From assembly GCF_011397635.1 (NCBI RefSeq), contig NC_064764.1:41902955-41966954 (forward strand): a DNA stretch of 64,000 bases, written 5' to 3'. The position numbers were made by a program, and so were the translations under genes. This stretch comes from Epinephelus fuscoguttatus (taxonomy: Eukaryota; Chordata; Actinopteri; Perciformes; Serranidae). A model generated the notes under the pieces. It worked only from the letters and a program-made list of their open reading frames with translations, ran no database searches and had not been told where the DNA came from. This document shows, in pieces, positions 23,091 through 34,650 of the stretch. Positions within the stretch are counted from its first letter, which is position 1; every line of letters begins with the position of its first letter.

Positions 23091-24474
23091 CCCAGCTTCT
23101 CTCTCCCCCCTCTCCTCTGACCCCCAAGCTGCAATAAAGATCTGTGAAGAGGATGTGTTACAGCTCTTCCAGAGACAGAAGACCAGGAAGGCTCCGGGAC
23201 CTGACGGTGTGTCTCCCTCCTGCCTGAGAGTCTGCTCTGACCAGCTGGCCCCTATCTTCACTCAGATCTGATCGCTGGAGCTGTGTGAAGTACCCTCCTG
23301 CTTTAAATGCTTCACCATCATCCCGGTTCCCAAGAAACCGTTCACAGGATTAAATGACTACAGGCCCGTCACCCTGACATCTGTGGTCATGAAGTCCTTT
23401 GAAAGACTGGCACTGACGGCTGCACCTCAGGGGACCCTTTTGTGAAACTCCTGAAGTTTGCAAACGACACCATAGTCATCAGTCTAATCCAGGACTGTGA
23501 TGAGTCTGGATACAGACAGGAGGTGGAGCAGCTGGTCCTCTGGTGTGGTCAGAACCACCTGGAGCTGAACCCGCTCAAGACTGTGGAGATGACAGTAGAC
23601 TTCAGGAGAAGCCTCCCGACACTGCCTCGCCTCACCATCTTCAACAACACAGTGTCTACTGTAGACACCTTCAGGTTTCTGGGCACCACAATCTCTCGGG
23701 ACCTGAAGTGGACCTCCCACATAGACACTGTGTGGAAAAAGGCCCAGCAGAGGCTGTACTTCCTGCTACAGCTCAGGAAGCTCAACCTGCCTCAAGAACT
23801 GCTGATCACGTTCTACATAACCATAATACAGTCTGTGCTCTGCACATCCATCACCATCTGGTTTGGATCTGCCACCAAATGGACAGGAAAAGACTGAAAC
23901 TGACAGTCGGGTCTGCAGAGAGGATAATTGGGATTGATCTTCCCTCCAGCCAGGACCTGTATGGGTCAAGCGTCAGGAAACGGGCAGGAAACATGAGTGT
24001 AGACCCCTCACACCCCGGACACATTCTGTTGAAACATCTCCCCTCCAGCAGCATCATCATCCGGTGCTACAGAACACTGTTCGCCAAAACTACCCATCAC
24101 AAAGACAGTTTCTTTCCCCAGGCTGATGAACTCCTAACAGTCAGAGTGGCAGGAAAAACAACACTTGCATCCTTGTATATTGCATTTTTTATATTTGATG
24201 TATATTTGTATACTTTTTATATATTGTACATTACTGCGTACTCCACCTCCTGGCTAAATTTTGAATATTTATGTCAATTCTGGTACATTGAGAGCAAGTA
24301 TACCACAGTCAAATTCCTTGTATGTACACACGTACTTGGCAAATGATAAAGCTGATTCTGAAATCACTGCATCATGTGGCCCACAACGCAGAATGGTCAC
24401 TGTGCATGACAACATTCATGTGTACTGGGAGCCAGACTCAGAGTATGACATAGTCATCTTTGGCCTACTGAATA

Positions 24475-24586
24475 GCTGGAATTAGCATATGGGAGGTGAG
24501 AAAAGAGACAAATCAGCTGCACATCAGACAGACAGGAGAACCTGCTGAGCTCTGGCAGCTTTCTGATCAAAGCCCTGTCAGTGGCC
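24475..24586 (+). promoter_or_regulatory. Conserved TAAR upstream module, unit 2
   Basis: Same module as unit 1, nearly identical: ATTAGCATATGGGAGG at 24481-24496, the E-box CAGCTG, and the AACCTGCTGAGCTCTGG word. The promoter seems kept although the gene is broken. Confidence 0.4.
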
Positions 24587-25883
24587 ATGGAGGAGGATGA
24601 ACTCTGCTTTCCCCAAGACAACATCTCCTGCAGGAAGACAAGTCGCCCTCACTTGAAGGCCACAGTCACTCTCAGTGTGCTGTCCTGCATCACTATGCTC
24701 ACGATGGTTCTTAACCTGCTGGTCATCACCTCTATCTCCCACTTCAGGCAGAGATACACTTTTCTGCTTGGCTTACAAAGTGTTTATTCTTTGGTTACAG
24801 TTACATGAAGAAATGGCTTTGAGCTCTGCAGCATGATGTCACATTTAAGCTGATGATAACTTTGATTATGGTGCTGTTGAGACATGTTACTGAAACAATT
24901 AGTGATGATTCCACACATTTCAGGCTGCTGCACATCCACTAACCTTCTCCTCATGTTCATAAGTAGTGCATAAGAGTAATGTTCTCTTGTTTAGGCCTTT
25001 CATTACTGCATACTGGTTATTTGCAAATGTGTTTACATCTACACTACTGTGTTATATTTAGGCCTCATTGTTTCGGACAATTCATACTCCTAGTACCATA
25101 ACTGCTAATAACACTTATTTCTACACATACATATAACAAGTGTATTCACTGTTGTTGTTTTCCCATTTCAGGCAGCTTCACACCACCACCAACTTCATCC
25201 TCCTGTCTCTGGCTGTTGCAGACTTCCTTGTCGGTTTGGTGCTAATGCCAGCTGAAATCATCATCTATAGAGGTTGTTGGATTCTGGGTGACATAATGTG
25301 TGTTGTGTATGACTTTTCATCTTTCTTTGCTGTCAGTGCATCAGTAGGAAACATGGTTCTCATATCAGTTGACCGCTACATGGCTATTTGTGACCCCATG
25401 TTTTACACCACCAAAGTCACTGTGAAAAGAGTTCAACTCTGCATTTGTCTGTGTTGGATATTTTCTGCTGTTCACAGCAGTTGGATGCCGAGGGATTTAT
25501 TGAAACAGCCAGGCAGGTATAACTCCTGTTATGGAGAGTGTGTAATTGTAGTTAATGAAATTGATGGAGCTGTTGACCTTGTTGTGACCTTTTTGGGCCC
25601 CTTTCTTGTCATCATAGTTTTGTATATCAGAGTGTTTGTGGTGGCTGTGACTCAGGCTCGTGCCATGCGCTCTCGTATTGCAGCTGACAAACTTCAGCAT
25701 TCAAATACAGTAACTGCTAAGAAATCTGAGATGAAAGCAGCCAGGACTCTTGGTATTGTTGTAGTTGCGTTTATTGTGTGCAGCTGTCCATATTATTGTT
25801 TCACTGTTGCAGCTGAGAACAACTTGGTTTGGGCGTCATCTAGAAAAATTGAACTTTGGCTGATATTTTTTTCAAATCTATGA
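24587..25883 (+). pseudogene. TAAR-like receptor, unit 2, truncated before helix 7
   Basis: Exon 1 is 24587-24747. The intron has a GC donor at 24748 and is 424 bases long. Exon 2 starts at 25172. The frame matches unit 1 to about residue 283 (ELW) and then departs into foreign sequence, stopping at 25883 after 290 residues. Helix 7, NPxxY and helix 8 are gone, so a working receptor is unlikely. Position 3.32 is Ser, 3.29 is Asp (Tyr in most copies), and Asp5.42 and Ser6.48 are kept. The foreign sequence is the left part of the Helentron region. No trace of the lost 3' part is seen on the far side of that element, so a deletion accompanied or followed the insertion. Confidence 0.88.
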
Positions 25884-26384
25884 AGGTATTTTTGGTGAAA
25901 AAGGTTTGAGCACCTGGAACAGTAGAATCTGTAGTTGTGTACAATGATTTGTATGTGTCAGTATGAGTTCAAATCCTATTTTACAAGTCACAGATTAAAA
26001 AACTGACATGCTCACATTTTTGCTCCTATTGTTGCAGTATCTTTGGTGCAAAACATATTTGTGCACCTGTATCAAATAATGTGAAGTTGTGGACAAAATT
26101 TGAATATGTGCAAACCTGAATGTGAACTTGTGCAAAAAATGTTTAATGTATGTAAAAATGAATTCTCATGAAATTTGTGTTCCTTTAAAACACAAAATTG
26201 ATAATTACAACTGCTCGAATCTTCCCCAGGAGTCACAGATTCTATTTCCTTCCCCACGAGTCACAGATTCTGTTCCCCTCAACTACAAATCACAAATCGC
26301 ACCTCCACTGAGATATGTGGTGAAAAACTATCTGTGCATTCTATGGAGAAAAAGGCGGGTGGTGATCTGAGATCGACTGATTCC

Positions 26385-26440
26385 ACAACCAATCAGAGGA
26401 GAGGGGCTTTTGTCCCACAGCCAATCAAAGGAGAGTGTAT
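26385..26440 (+). promoter_or_regulatory. Paired CCAAT boxes ahead of the Helentron 5' gene
   Basis: CCAATCAGAGGAGAG (26390-26404) and CCAATCAAAGGAGAG (26422-26436) are near-perfect repeats about 32 bases apart. They lie just upstream of the first spliceable segment. A promoter or transcribed-leader role is inferred. Confidence 0.4.
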
Positions 26441-27045
26441 CACAGTGTTGGGTGGCGAGGCTGGACCAGGGAACTGGAGTTCATTTGGAAATTTTGATGG
26501 TGTAAGTAGAATATATTATTATAATATCATAAATAGAAAATTATTCAACACAGTATGTTTGACAGTAAAAGTCACATTTTTCAAAATAATATATAGATTT
26601 TTTTTCATTGTTTGTGTTTGTAGGGGCATCTCAGTGATGACATGGGGATGCCTATCCTTGTGGACCCCCTGTTGGCTGCCACGAAACAGCACCTGGAGAT
26701 ACCAGCACCTAAGCCACAGGCGTCGCACCTGGTGTCTCCCAAGCCTCTGCCAAAGGTGGTTCCACGTGTGATTGTGGGGAAGGTCGCAGTTCCACGGGTG
26801 CCCCCTCCCGAGTGGACGTCTGTACAGTCAGGCAGGAAGGTAAGAGGCTGAAATTTGTAAATATATATATATATTTTTTTTTGCTTTTTCTCATTACAGA
26901 GGAACCACTCTGAACATGAGCATGGCTCTGGTTCATCACAGAGACGAATGGTTCATGTAGAAAAATAATTCAAATGGTCGGGAGCTGGGCCAGTTAGCTC
27001 GCGACCTCGCTCTTCTCCTCTCAAACGGACTTTCTTTGTCTTCCA

Positions 27046-27368
27046 TTAGATATCAAAAACTCAAATACTCAGAGGTAAAAAAAAAATCACTGGAGACACG
27101 TAGAATCAGATGCAACTGAGTTTAATGTGCTCACAGGCAACAAACACATCACAACCCAATGAGTCAAGCTCCAGAGCAAGACTGAAATTTCTTTGTTTGC
27201 GCTCGCTCTTTTATCGTAGAATTTCTGCTGTGTCTTAGTCCTTCCCCCTCTAGTGGCAGGCCTTTTTGCCCTTGTTCAGACATGTCTGGACATGTCCGGA
27301 CATGCCCAGACATGCCCAGACATGCCCCAATGGTGTATCACGGCCTACCACTACTGTCTACTATTACA
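27046..27368 (-). repeat. LTR-like insert in the Helentron intron, reverse strand
   Basis: Read on the minus strand it starts TGTAATAG (27368). It has a block of five decamers (27327-27278), a GATAAAAG TATA-like box (about 27216-27208), an ATTAAA polyadenylation-type word (27126-27121) and ends near TATCTAA (27046). This order (enhancer, TATA, poly-A signal, U5-like) is that of an LTR. No internal region or target duplication is seen, so it may be a solo LTR. The limits are approximate. Confidence 0.4.
27278..27327. promoter_or_regulatory. Five abutting p53-type half-sites
   Basis: Five consecutive 10-mers with no spacers each fit RRRCWWGYYY: AGACATGTCT, GGACATGTCC, GGACATGCCC, AGACATGCCC, AGACATGCCC. 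Two half-sites form a p53-family response element, and five in register exceed that. Binding is inferred. Confidence 0.55.
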
Positions 27369-29988
27369 CTTCCAGGCAATACATGGTATGGTATGTGTGT
27401 GTTTTCAATATATGAATACATGGATACATAAAACATGGTTACATGAACTCCAACCTTAATCAACTTATGCAAAATGAAACATTTACCTGATTAGTGGTTA
27501 AATCTTATACTACATTCATCATGTGGTATGTGATCTTTTCATTTAACCATGATATTTACATGACAGTGATAGTTTGTGTGCTTCATATAAGAAATTGACA
27601 AGTGTTAGATATAATCTACATGTCTGTCATACAGGTGGATGGAGCTCCAGTGGCCTTGCGGGAGTGTTTCATTCCACTGAATCCTGTCCACTTCTCACCT
27701 GACATGCTGATTGCCATGGAAGAAGTCGCTCCATCAGCTCATGGCAACGTTCCCACAGGCAACAAGGTAATTAAGCTGAAAGTTACATCTGATAGATGAA
27801 ATATTTGCTTTCCCTTCTTTAGACTTAAAATAATCTTACAGTGACTGTGTTGCAGGTTGAGCAGTTAACCAGCAATTAAAATATAGCATATGTTTCCTTA
27901 TCAGAATCAGAATCAGAATGAAAAGGTGAAAGGAAAATGAAGTCATTGGTTCTAGTTTGTTTATGAGATTATTTATGATGATTGTATTTTTTATATTTGC
28001 AGGGGGTGGCAACACCAAGAGCTCAGCTGTCTGCCAGTGTCGGGAAGGAGGCGGCAAGGAATAAGGTAGGAATGATGTGCAAGTGAAGAATGTGAAGCAG
28101 TTTTTTTTCCTTTCTTTCTTTCTGTCTTTTTCTGTCTTTCTTTCTTTCTGTAGGTCGAGACCTCAACATCCATTTTGACTGCTCGTCCTGATGCCTGGGT
28201 TTTGGACCAGAAGGCAAGTAAAGTTATTTTAAGTATCCATGCAAAGCTCTCTGGTGTTGTGGTTAATGTAGTAGCATGATAGTTGAATGATCATGTCTGT
28301 GTATGCCATTGTTGATGTTTTTGTATTCTTTCTGTTGCAGGAGGAGGCGACACCAGAACTTGTCGACCTGTGCTGTGTTGGGGACCACTCTTCCTCCGGA
28401 TGTGGCTACCCATCCTGTGGTTGTCGCTCCTGTGCCTGTCCAGCCTGCTGCCCTAGATGTGACAGTGGACCAGGACACTCAGGCAGCTACGGGGAACACA
28501 CCAGTAGCCACTCAAAGGCAAAGTATCCCTCCATTGCCTTGCAGGTGTTTGGAGAAAGTAATAAACTCAGTAGTGTCAGGGAGCAGTCTGCGTACAGCGT
28601 TGTCCCGTTTCGATGTTGATACTTACGTGTCGTGCAGTGTCGTTGCAGCAGCTAGGCATAGCATTGCTCCGGTTTGTACGTCGCGTGCAAATGACATAGA
28701 TGATGTTTGTGTCAACGGGCATAAGTTGGCAGATAGAGTTGGGAGGGGAGGTGGTGGGTTCAGACATCATCAGCTTCATCTGTTTGGTCAGAAGTGGAGG
28801 GTGGATGTGGGGGAGACAGTTTATCGTGATTTTGTTGCATTTGATGATGGGACTGAGTTGTGGGAGGACCTGCAGCAGCATGTGTTGAGGGATGGGATGT
28901 GTGTGTTGAACCTCCACAGAGCAGTGATCTTGATCATCCAGCACGGGGATTTCTTGGTTGTGGTTGTGGTGGATGGCGGGGAGCGTAATGCTTTGGGGTT
29001 GGCATCCGACATTGGTTGGTCTGCTGTTGTGTTTAACACATGCTTGTATGACCTCATGATTCACATCCTGAATCTGAAGGAGTCGTTAGGTGCAGAGTGG
29101 TTTGGTGTCAGTAGCATCTCTGTGGAGCAGTGTGTTGCTGAGGGAGAAGGCTGCAGTGCTAATGTGTTGATGGCTCCACAGGCTCCCACTCACTCCCATG
29201 GTCGCGTTTCTGTTAGAGGAAGTTTCCATCAAGACAGTGTGTTTTCATGGCAGCCTGACACACTTGACAAGGTTGTGGTCTCAGGTGATGAGCTGTACAC
29301 GTCCCTGAGGGATGGCAACCTGATCACTGCTGGGTCTCAATATCTTTGTGTTCCAGATTTGCCTCAGTAGTGTGTCCTTGATGGACAAACATTTGATTTG
29401 AAGTTTGGTGTTGATCACTTAACTGGAGATGTTGACGGTGTTAAGAGTGAGTTCATTGCAGGAGGGCTCACCACTCTGATGGTTTGAGTAAGATTTGCAC
29501 AAAATACAACACCTACATGTTTACACTGAGTGGCAATGCTTGTGCCATCATTGGTAAAGATGGTCCGTATGCTGTGGTTGACTCCCATGCTCGCAGTGCA
29601 GACACTGCGCACATGGTTGTCCTCACTGCGCAGCACGTGTGGCAAATTGCCCTAAAGCCCAATCAACTGTCGTAAAGCAACAAAACAATACACTTTCCTG
29701 CATTTAGCATCAGAACACAAAAATTGCAAACCTTAACTTATAAATCTTAAAATACAAATAACCTGTCACTATACTGTTGTTTAACACACAGTAAGTGTGA
29801 GAGTGATGTTTCTGAAGTGCATAAGTTGAATCCTGTTAAATGTGATAAGTCAAAATACTTGAAAAAGAAACATAACTTAAAATGTAAAATAGACTATCAA
29901 CAAAATGTCGTGTCGTGAAAATGTAAAGAAATTTACTAAACAAAAATAACAAAATGCATTACATAGAGACCATAAAAACCATTTGAGC

Positions 29989-30660
29989 ATGAGAAAATAT
30001 AAAGATAGCATTGCACATCAAGAACGCATAAAGGCGTTCAGTGTTCGTAAATATAAAGATAACACTGCGCATCAGTTAGGTGTAAAGGCGTTAAGTTTTA
30101 GGCAATATAAAGTAAGTACTGTACATAAGGAATGGGTAAAGTGGTTCAGTATTGGTAAATATAAGAATAATGTTTTACATAAGAGTAGAGCTAAAGAAAT
30201 GAGTAAAACTAAATATCGTCTCAATAAGATTCATGAAGACAATGTAAAGGCTGCAAGCATCAGGAAATATCGTCAAAATCCTGATCATAAGAAGCGTGTC
30301 ATAGCAGATGTTAAATTGAAAAGGCAGGCTGAGAAAGAAAGAGACAGGGCAGTTTTTAGATGAAGTGGCAGATGGGCCAGAGTTTGTTTGTTGTGTTTGT
30401 CATAGGCATTTGTTTAGATACCAGGTTCTGCATTGTAAAAGGGATGATTATAGTAAAACAGGGACAGTAGCCTCAATAGCAGCAAACTGCATATCTGAGG
30501 ACTATTTACATCAGTGTAATCAATATTGTGATGTGCCCTGTCAGTTGTTAGACACAGCTCGAGGGAAGCTGTGGATATGTTACAGCTGTCATTATAAGAT
30601 TAATAGAGGTGAAATCCCAGACCCGAGTGTTGGGCAAATAATTTAACAGTTCAGGCCATC
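29989..30660 (+). pseudogene. Helentron replication protein N-terminal region: KYK repeats and Cys-rich motifs
   Basis: From the ATG at 29989 there are about six copies of a ~18-residue repeat, KYKxxxxHKxxVKxxS, all strongly basic, ending in an R/K/E-rich segment. The frame is lost near 30.355 kb and resumes as DGPEFVCCVCHRHLF...C..., with a second pair in WICYSCHYKI. These CxxC pairs suggest zinc binding. Such repeats plus Cys motifs open the Rep-helicase protein of fish Helentrons. DNA binding is inferred. The second frame stops at 30646. Confidence 0.75.
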
Positions 30661-31660
30661 CCTCCTGAGCTGTTGTGCTTGAATAGTTTAGCGCAACATT
30701 TAATTGCTCTACACATTCTTTTTATGAAGATGTTGGCTTTGCCCAAAGAGGGGCAAAATGGAGTATATGGTCCAGTGACCTGTGGACAGGAAGCTGAAGT
30801 TCTTGAGGCATCAAATACTGTAGACAGTGCTGATGCTGATGCTGCTGCAGCTGAGGATGAGCTTATGCATGATAAACAGAAACTTGGTATGTTTCAGGAC
30901 ACATGTCTCATGCCTGTTGATACTGGTCAGGAAGTCCTCGACCAATATTTTGATGACATTTTGAATGTAGCTCCAGCAGAAGGCAACAATCCCGTGACGC
31001 TGCTTAGTGATAGTACAAATGAAGCAAAGTGTTTCCCTGTGCTGTTTCCACGGGGCAGAAACACTTATCATGAGCGTCGGCCTTATCGCTTGACTTGTCA
31101 CGCAACTTTAATAATAGAATTTTGCATGCAGATGGCAGAGTTGCTAATAATGTGGAATATATATTTTTCGCTCAGTAGATGTCTGAGGTTGAACAGGTTG
31201 TGTCAAATGTATCCATCGCTTTACGTAAAGGTAAAGGGGGTCAAAGATCCTACAAAGTGTCAGATATTCTGAACAATGAGGAGTCTTTGAAGCAGATGTT
31301 GGAGTTTGATGATGGCTATCGTTTCCTGAAGCCTCTTCGAGGCACTCAATCCTGTTGGCAGGGAGCACAGCGTAACCTTCTGGCATGTGTGTGTCAGCTT
31401 GGCATTCCAACGTGGTTTTGCTCTTTTAGCTCAGCAGATATGCATTGAGGCAATCTACTGTCTAGTATTCTGAAGCAGGAAGGTCGATCAGCCACTGTAG
31501 AGGACTTGCAATGGGCTGATAGATGTGATTTGTTGCGCCACAATCCTGTCACTGCTGCTCGCATGTGCTTGCGTGGTTATGTGAGGTTTAGTGATGGGTC
31601 CAGACATTCTGTGAAGTCTATTGTTGATTCAAATAGATGTCACTTTTAAATACAAGCTGA
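30661..31660 (+). pseudogene. Helentron replication protein middle region, nuclease core missing
   Basis: Segments LNSLAQHLIALHILFMKML, MFQDTCLMPVDTGQE, CFPVLFPRGRNTYH, VEQVVSNVSIALRKGKGG and GYRFLKPLRGT read in two frames with a shift near 31.11-31.18 kb and a stop at 31446. Homologous words occur in copy 2 at 49.6-50.3 kb. After about 31.56 kb (NPVTAARM) copy 1 jumps to unrelated sequence. The HUH two-His nuclease and Tyr residues that follow in the family are not found, so rolling-circle initiation is impossible for this copy. Confidence 0.75.
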
Positions 31661-31948
31661 TAAATTAGATAACGCTCAGGATAAGATTGATAATGAGGGT
31701 GTGTTAGAGGAATACGTAGTGTGAGCTGGAACGGTTAGAGTGCATGCAGGAAGTCAGGGATAATCCACTAGTAGAGGATGAACATCAGGAAAATATTCCT
31801 GATTTGTCTGTTAACAGGCAACAGGTTTCCTATTTAGAGAAAAAAGATAATGTCATGACCAGAAATGAGGGCTTGACATTAATTAGATCACTAAACGAGA
31901 CCCAGGTGTCCATTTTTTAATCGGGTTCATCAGTGGTGTTTAGAGCGA

Positions 31949-33390
31949 GTGTCCAATAAAAAGCCAGAGCCACTTCATGTATTTATTACAGGTGGTGCTG
32001 GCACCGGTAAGACCCATTTGATCAAAGCTATACAGTATGAGGCTGGGAGACTTTTGTCTACCATAAGCCGTCATCCTGATAGCGTGTGTGTTTTATTGAC
32101 AGCTCCAACAGGCATTGCTGCATATAATTTGAATGCAGCAACAATACACATTTAACATAGGGAGGGATGTACGTTTACTGTACACTCCCTTGGGGGAAGA
32201 GAAGCTGAATTCTTTGTGAGCTAATTTTAGTGATCTGCAGATTTTGATTATTGATGAGATCTCCATGGTAGATCATAACCTCCTGGATAATATCCATGGA
32301 CAGTTAAGGCAGATCAAACAAACCGGTGATTTTTCACCGTTTGGAAATGTGTGTGTATGTGCTGTCAATGACCTTTGTCAGCTGCCTCCCGTTAAAGGGA
32401 AATTGTTGTACACTGATGATGTAAATATGAACCTTTGGCTCAGTTTATTTAAGGTTGTTGAGCTGACAACAATTGTAAGGCAGAAGGATAGTGTGTTTGC
32501 AGATTTGTTGAATCAGCACAGAACGCACACTAAAGGGACTCCAATGCTGAACAGTGACATTGAAATATTGGAAAGTCGTGAAACTGGTGAAGTCCGCTCA
32601 GCTTTACAGATATTTGCTACTAACAAACAAGTAAATGAGCACAATGTTCAGCAGCTGATTACAACGTGTCCCGAGTATGAAGAAATCCATGCCCAGGACT
32701 TTGTTAAAAATAAAAGAACTTGAAAATTGGAGTTTATGAGTGGCCATCACAGCAAAACATCTCACACATGTTTGGATGAAAAGTTGCTGTTGGGTAAAGG
32801 CGCTCGTGTAATGTTAATTAAAAATGTTGATGTTATTGATGGTCTTGTGAATGGTGTATGTGGCACAGTCACTGAGATTGTTTATCAGATTGACATTACG
32901 TTTCCTCGGGTGGTGTTTGTCAAGTTTGATGATAAAGTTGGTGCCCAGATGAGGAAAACAGTGCCCTACCCCACCACTTGTACCTGGCTCAACAGGGATC
33001 GAGCCTGAAGAGGAAAGAGCCACTGGTAAAGGTGGGATGCGGCGGCAATTTCCATTGAAACTTGCCTGGGCTTGTACTGCACACAACACAGGGAATCACT
33101 GTAGATGAAGTAGTGGTCTCTCTAGAAAATACATTTGCTCCTGGACAGGCCTATGTAGCTATGAGTCATGTCTGGACTCTGTCTGGTTTGATAATTAGGG
33201 ATTTTGAGGATAAGGCCATATTCTGTAATGCCAAAATAAAGGATGCACTACAAAGCATGCCTCCATTTTTAATTGAAAACATGGCCAGGCCTAACATGGA
33301 GTCAAATTCGTTCTGTGTTTTTGATGAATGTGCAAAATTTATCTGGACATGTTGCAGATTTAGCATCATGTACACAGCATTTGCAGCCTA
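31949..33390 (+). pseudogene. Helentron PIF1-like helicase, frameshifted
   Basis: Walker A GGAGTGKTH (about 31.99 kb), motif Ia-like LLTAPTGIAAYNL, a stop at 32155, Walker B LIIDEISMVD (about 32.25 kb), motif III DLCQLPPVKG, a stop at 32721, and an accessory segment LLLGKGARVMLIKNVD. Near 33.09-33.2 kb come [15 protein letters not shown] and GQAYVAMSHVWTLSGL (motifs V-VI; the usual motif VI Arg is His). Superfamily 1B helicase of the PIF1 group; in the family it unwinds DNA during transposition. At least three breaks. Confidence 0.85.
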
Positions 33391-33960
33391 ACTTTATTGC
33401 TGTCACAGAAACATGGCTGCCTGCAGATTCTTTACTAGAGTCAGTCCAGATAGACGGTTATAGTTTTCACAGTTGTCCCCGAAGTCGGTCATACACTAGT
33501 GATGATCCAGTACTATTAGAACTACAAGGGCAGCAACATGGTGGTGTTGGTTTGTATTGCAGTAACAGTTTAGTCTGTGAAGTTTTTCAGGCCTCAAACC
33601 TGAACCTCAAGAGTTTGATTTGTGCCTGTGATAGTGTGGACATAGTGTTAGCTGTGATCTATTGACCGCCATCATACCCTGTGTCCTTGTTAAAGGCAAA
33701 TCTCAGTGTGTTGCGTGACTGGTTGGACTCCTTAGATAAAACTGTAGCACTAATGGGGGACTTTAATGATGATGTTTTAACATCTTCATCTCTGTCATTT
33801 TATGATAGAGAAAGGGTTTGTGCAACATGTGACACAACCCACAACAGAGAGAGGCATGCTCATTGACCATGTGTACGTCAAAACACCAGTTTATGATGTT
33901 TAGGCACTAGTGTTGCCTATTTATTTTAGTGATCATGAAGGGATTGTGTGCAGCTTTAGA
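33300..33960 (+). pseudogene. Helentron C-terminal AP-type endonuclease
   Basis: LNVQNL-like start (read as FLMNVQNLSGH), PNFIAVTETWLP with the catalytic Glu context, HGGVGLYC, a stop at 33662, GDFNDD (about 33.75 kb), then IDHVYV and SDHEG (about 33.87-33.94 kb) with the terminal His. This exonuclease-endonuclease-phosphatase fold domain fused to the helicase sets Helentrons apart from canonical Helitrons. Confidence 0.78.
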
Positions 33961-33979
33961 CTGAGTGGTGTTACTGAAC

Positions 33980-34650
33980 AGGATTTTGATTCCATGTAGT
34001 TTGAAATGTGTAGTGTTGAGTAATAAAATGTTAAATGTGTAATGTAATACAGTATAGCGAATGTATGATATGTATTAAGATAGTTTAAGTGTTTATATGT
34101 GCATGTTTTCCCAGGCTGGCTCTCTGTCTGTTGTAATGTAATTTTAAATGTGTAATGTACAGTAATATAGTATATATATGAATGTTTTTAAAGTGTAGTG
34201 TTGAGTAATGTAGTTTTCAATGTGTAATGTATAGTATAGTGATGCTTATGTATGAACATGTATAAAATTATTGATTATATGAACATTTATGAAATGTTAA
34301 ACATGTATTAAAATTTGTGTACAATGTATTTGTGTGGCTCTCTGTCTGCTCTGTATTTTAGCTGGTTCCAGGCCTGTTCTTCCAGCATCTCCTGCATGTA
34401 CAGCAGAGCTAAAGCCATAATTTTGATTATATTTTCTTTCTTGTTTTTTTTAAGTGAGGGTATTATTCTTGTCAAAAAGACTCATGTTTCATTTCATTTC
34501 ATTCATTCATTTTGACCCCTCCCAGGGGTATAAGGGACAGACAACAAAAAATAACATTCACAAATCAGAACAGGCGGCAGACATTGTGTGTGTTTTATGT
34601 GTTTTAGAGCATTTGTTAATAAAATAATTGTCGTTTTAAACTGGAACCCC
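33980..34650. other. AT-rich tail with imperfect tandem repeats
   Basis: The word AATGTGTAATGTA recurs at about 34.03, 34.15 and 34.22 kb with GTATAG satellites. Likely the Helentron 3' untranslated tail. No hairpin or CTRR end could be fixed by eye. Confidence 0.4.

Larger units (their letters stand above)
21330..24345 (+). pseudogene. LINE with endonuclease and RT, internally deleted, split by a hAT element
   Basis: The endonuclease begins before the hAT insertion (GGGTCFYINESWC near 21390-21430) and resumes after it (22.33-22.72 kb: VGVYIPPQ, IILGDFN, LDHCY). RT motifs follow: RKAPGPDGVSP (about 23.18 kb), IIPVPKK and NDYRP (about 23.32 kb). A deletion near 23.42 kb removes the palm up to KLLKFANDT (about 23.45 kb), so the first catalytic block is missing and the YADD-type box reads FAND. 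A shift lies near 23.89 kb. The 3' UTR ends in the common LINE tail AATGATAAAGCTGATTCTG near 24.35 kb, fused directly to the TAAR unit 2 flank. Confidence 0.82.
26343..29675 (+). pseudogene. Multi-exon Helentron gene with cysteine-peptidase-like domain, disrupted
   Basis: Predicted exons by splice sites and open frame: 26343-26501, 26624-26839, 27635-27766, 28003-28065, 28154-28213, then 28341 onward. All inner exons are phase 0. Donors are GTAAGT, GTAAGA, GTAATT, GTAGGA and GCAAGT (a GC donor at 28214). The N-terminal ~170 residues are Pro/Val-rich and unrecognised. A frameshift near 28.37 kb, a TAG at 29368 and a shift near 29.48 kb break the last exon. Its end shows VSVRGSFHQ, GDELYTSLRDGNL, LCVPDLP and a YAVVDSH motif. 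These resemble the peptidase-like (OTU or tegument-type deubiquitinase) regions seen in fish Helitron-like elements. The expected Cys segment between SFHQ and DSVFSW is absent. Function is inferred. Confidence 0.5.

Noticed and set aside
24748-24808. Exon 1 extended by RYTFLLGLQSVYSLVTVT as a coding end
   Set aside because: It is the intron head read through. Protein continuity SHFR-QLHT demands splicing at the donor, and unit 1 has a stop at once. Kept as a finding on intron conservation only.
27280-27327. CRISPR-like or minisatellite reading of the decamer array
   Set aside because: No spacers between units, so not CRISPR. A minisatellite remains possible, but all units obey the p53 half-site consensus.
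28576-29064. Minus-strand frame of 162 codons opposite the peptidase-like exon
   Set aside because: No motif; mirrors the coding strand composition.
33273-33866. LINE endonuclease
   Set aside because: It follows the helicase motifs directly and recurs with the second Helentron copy, so it belongs to the Helentron.
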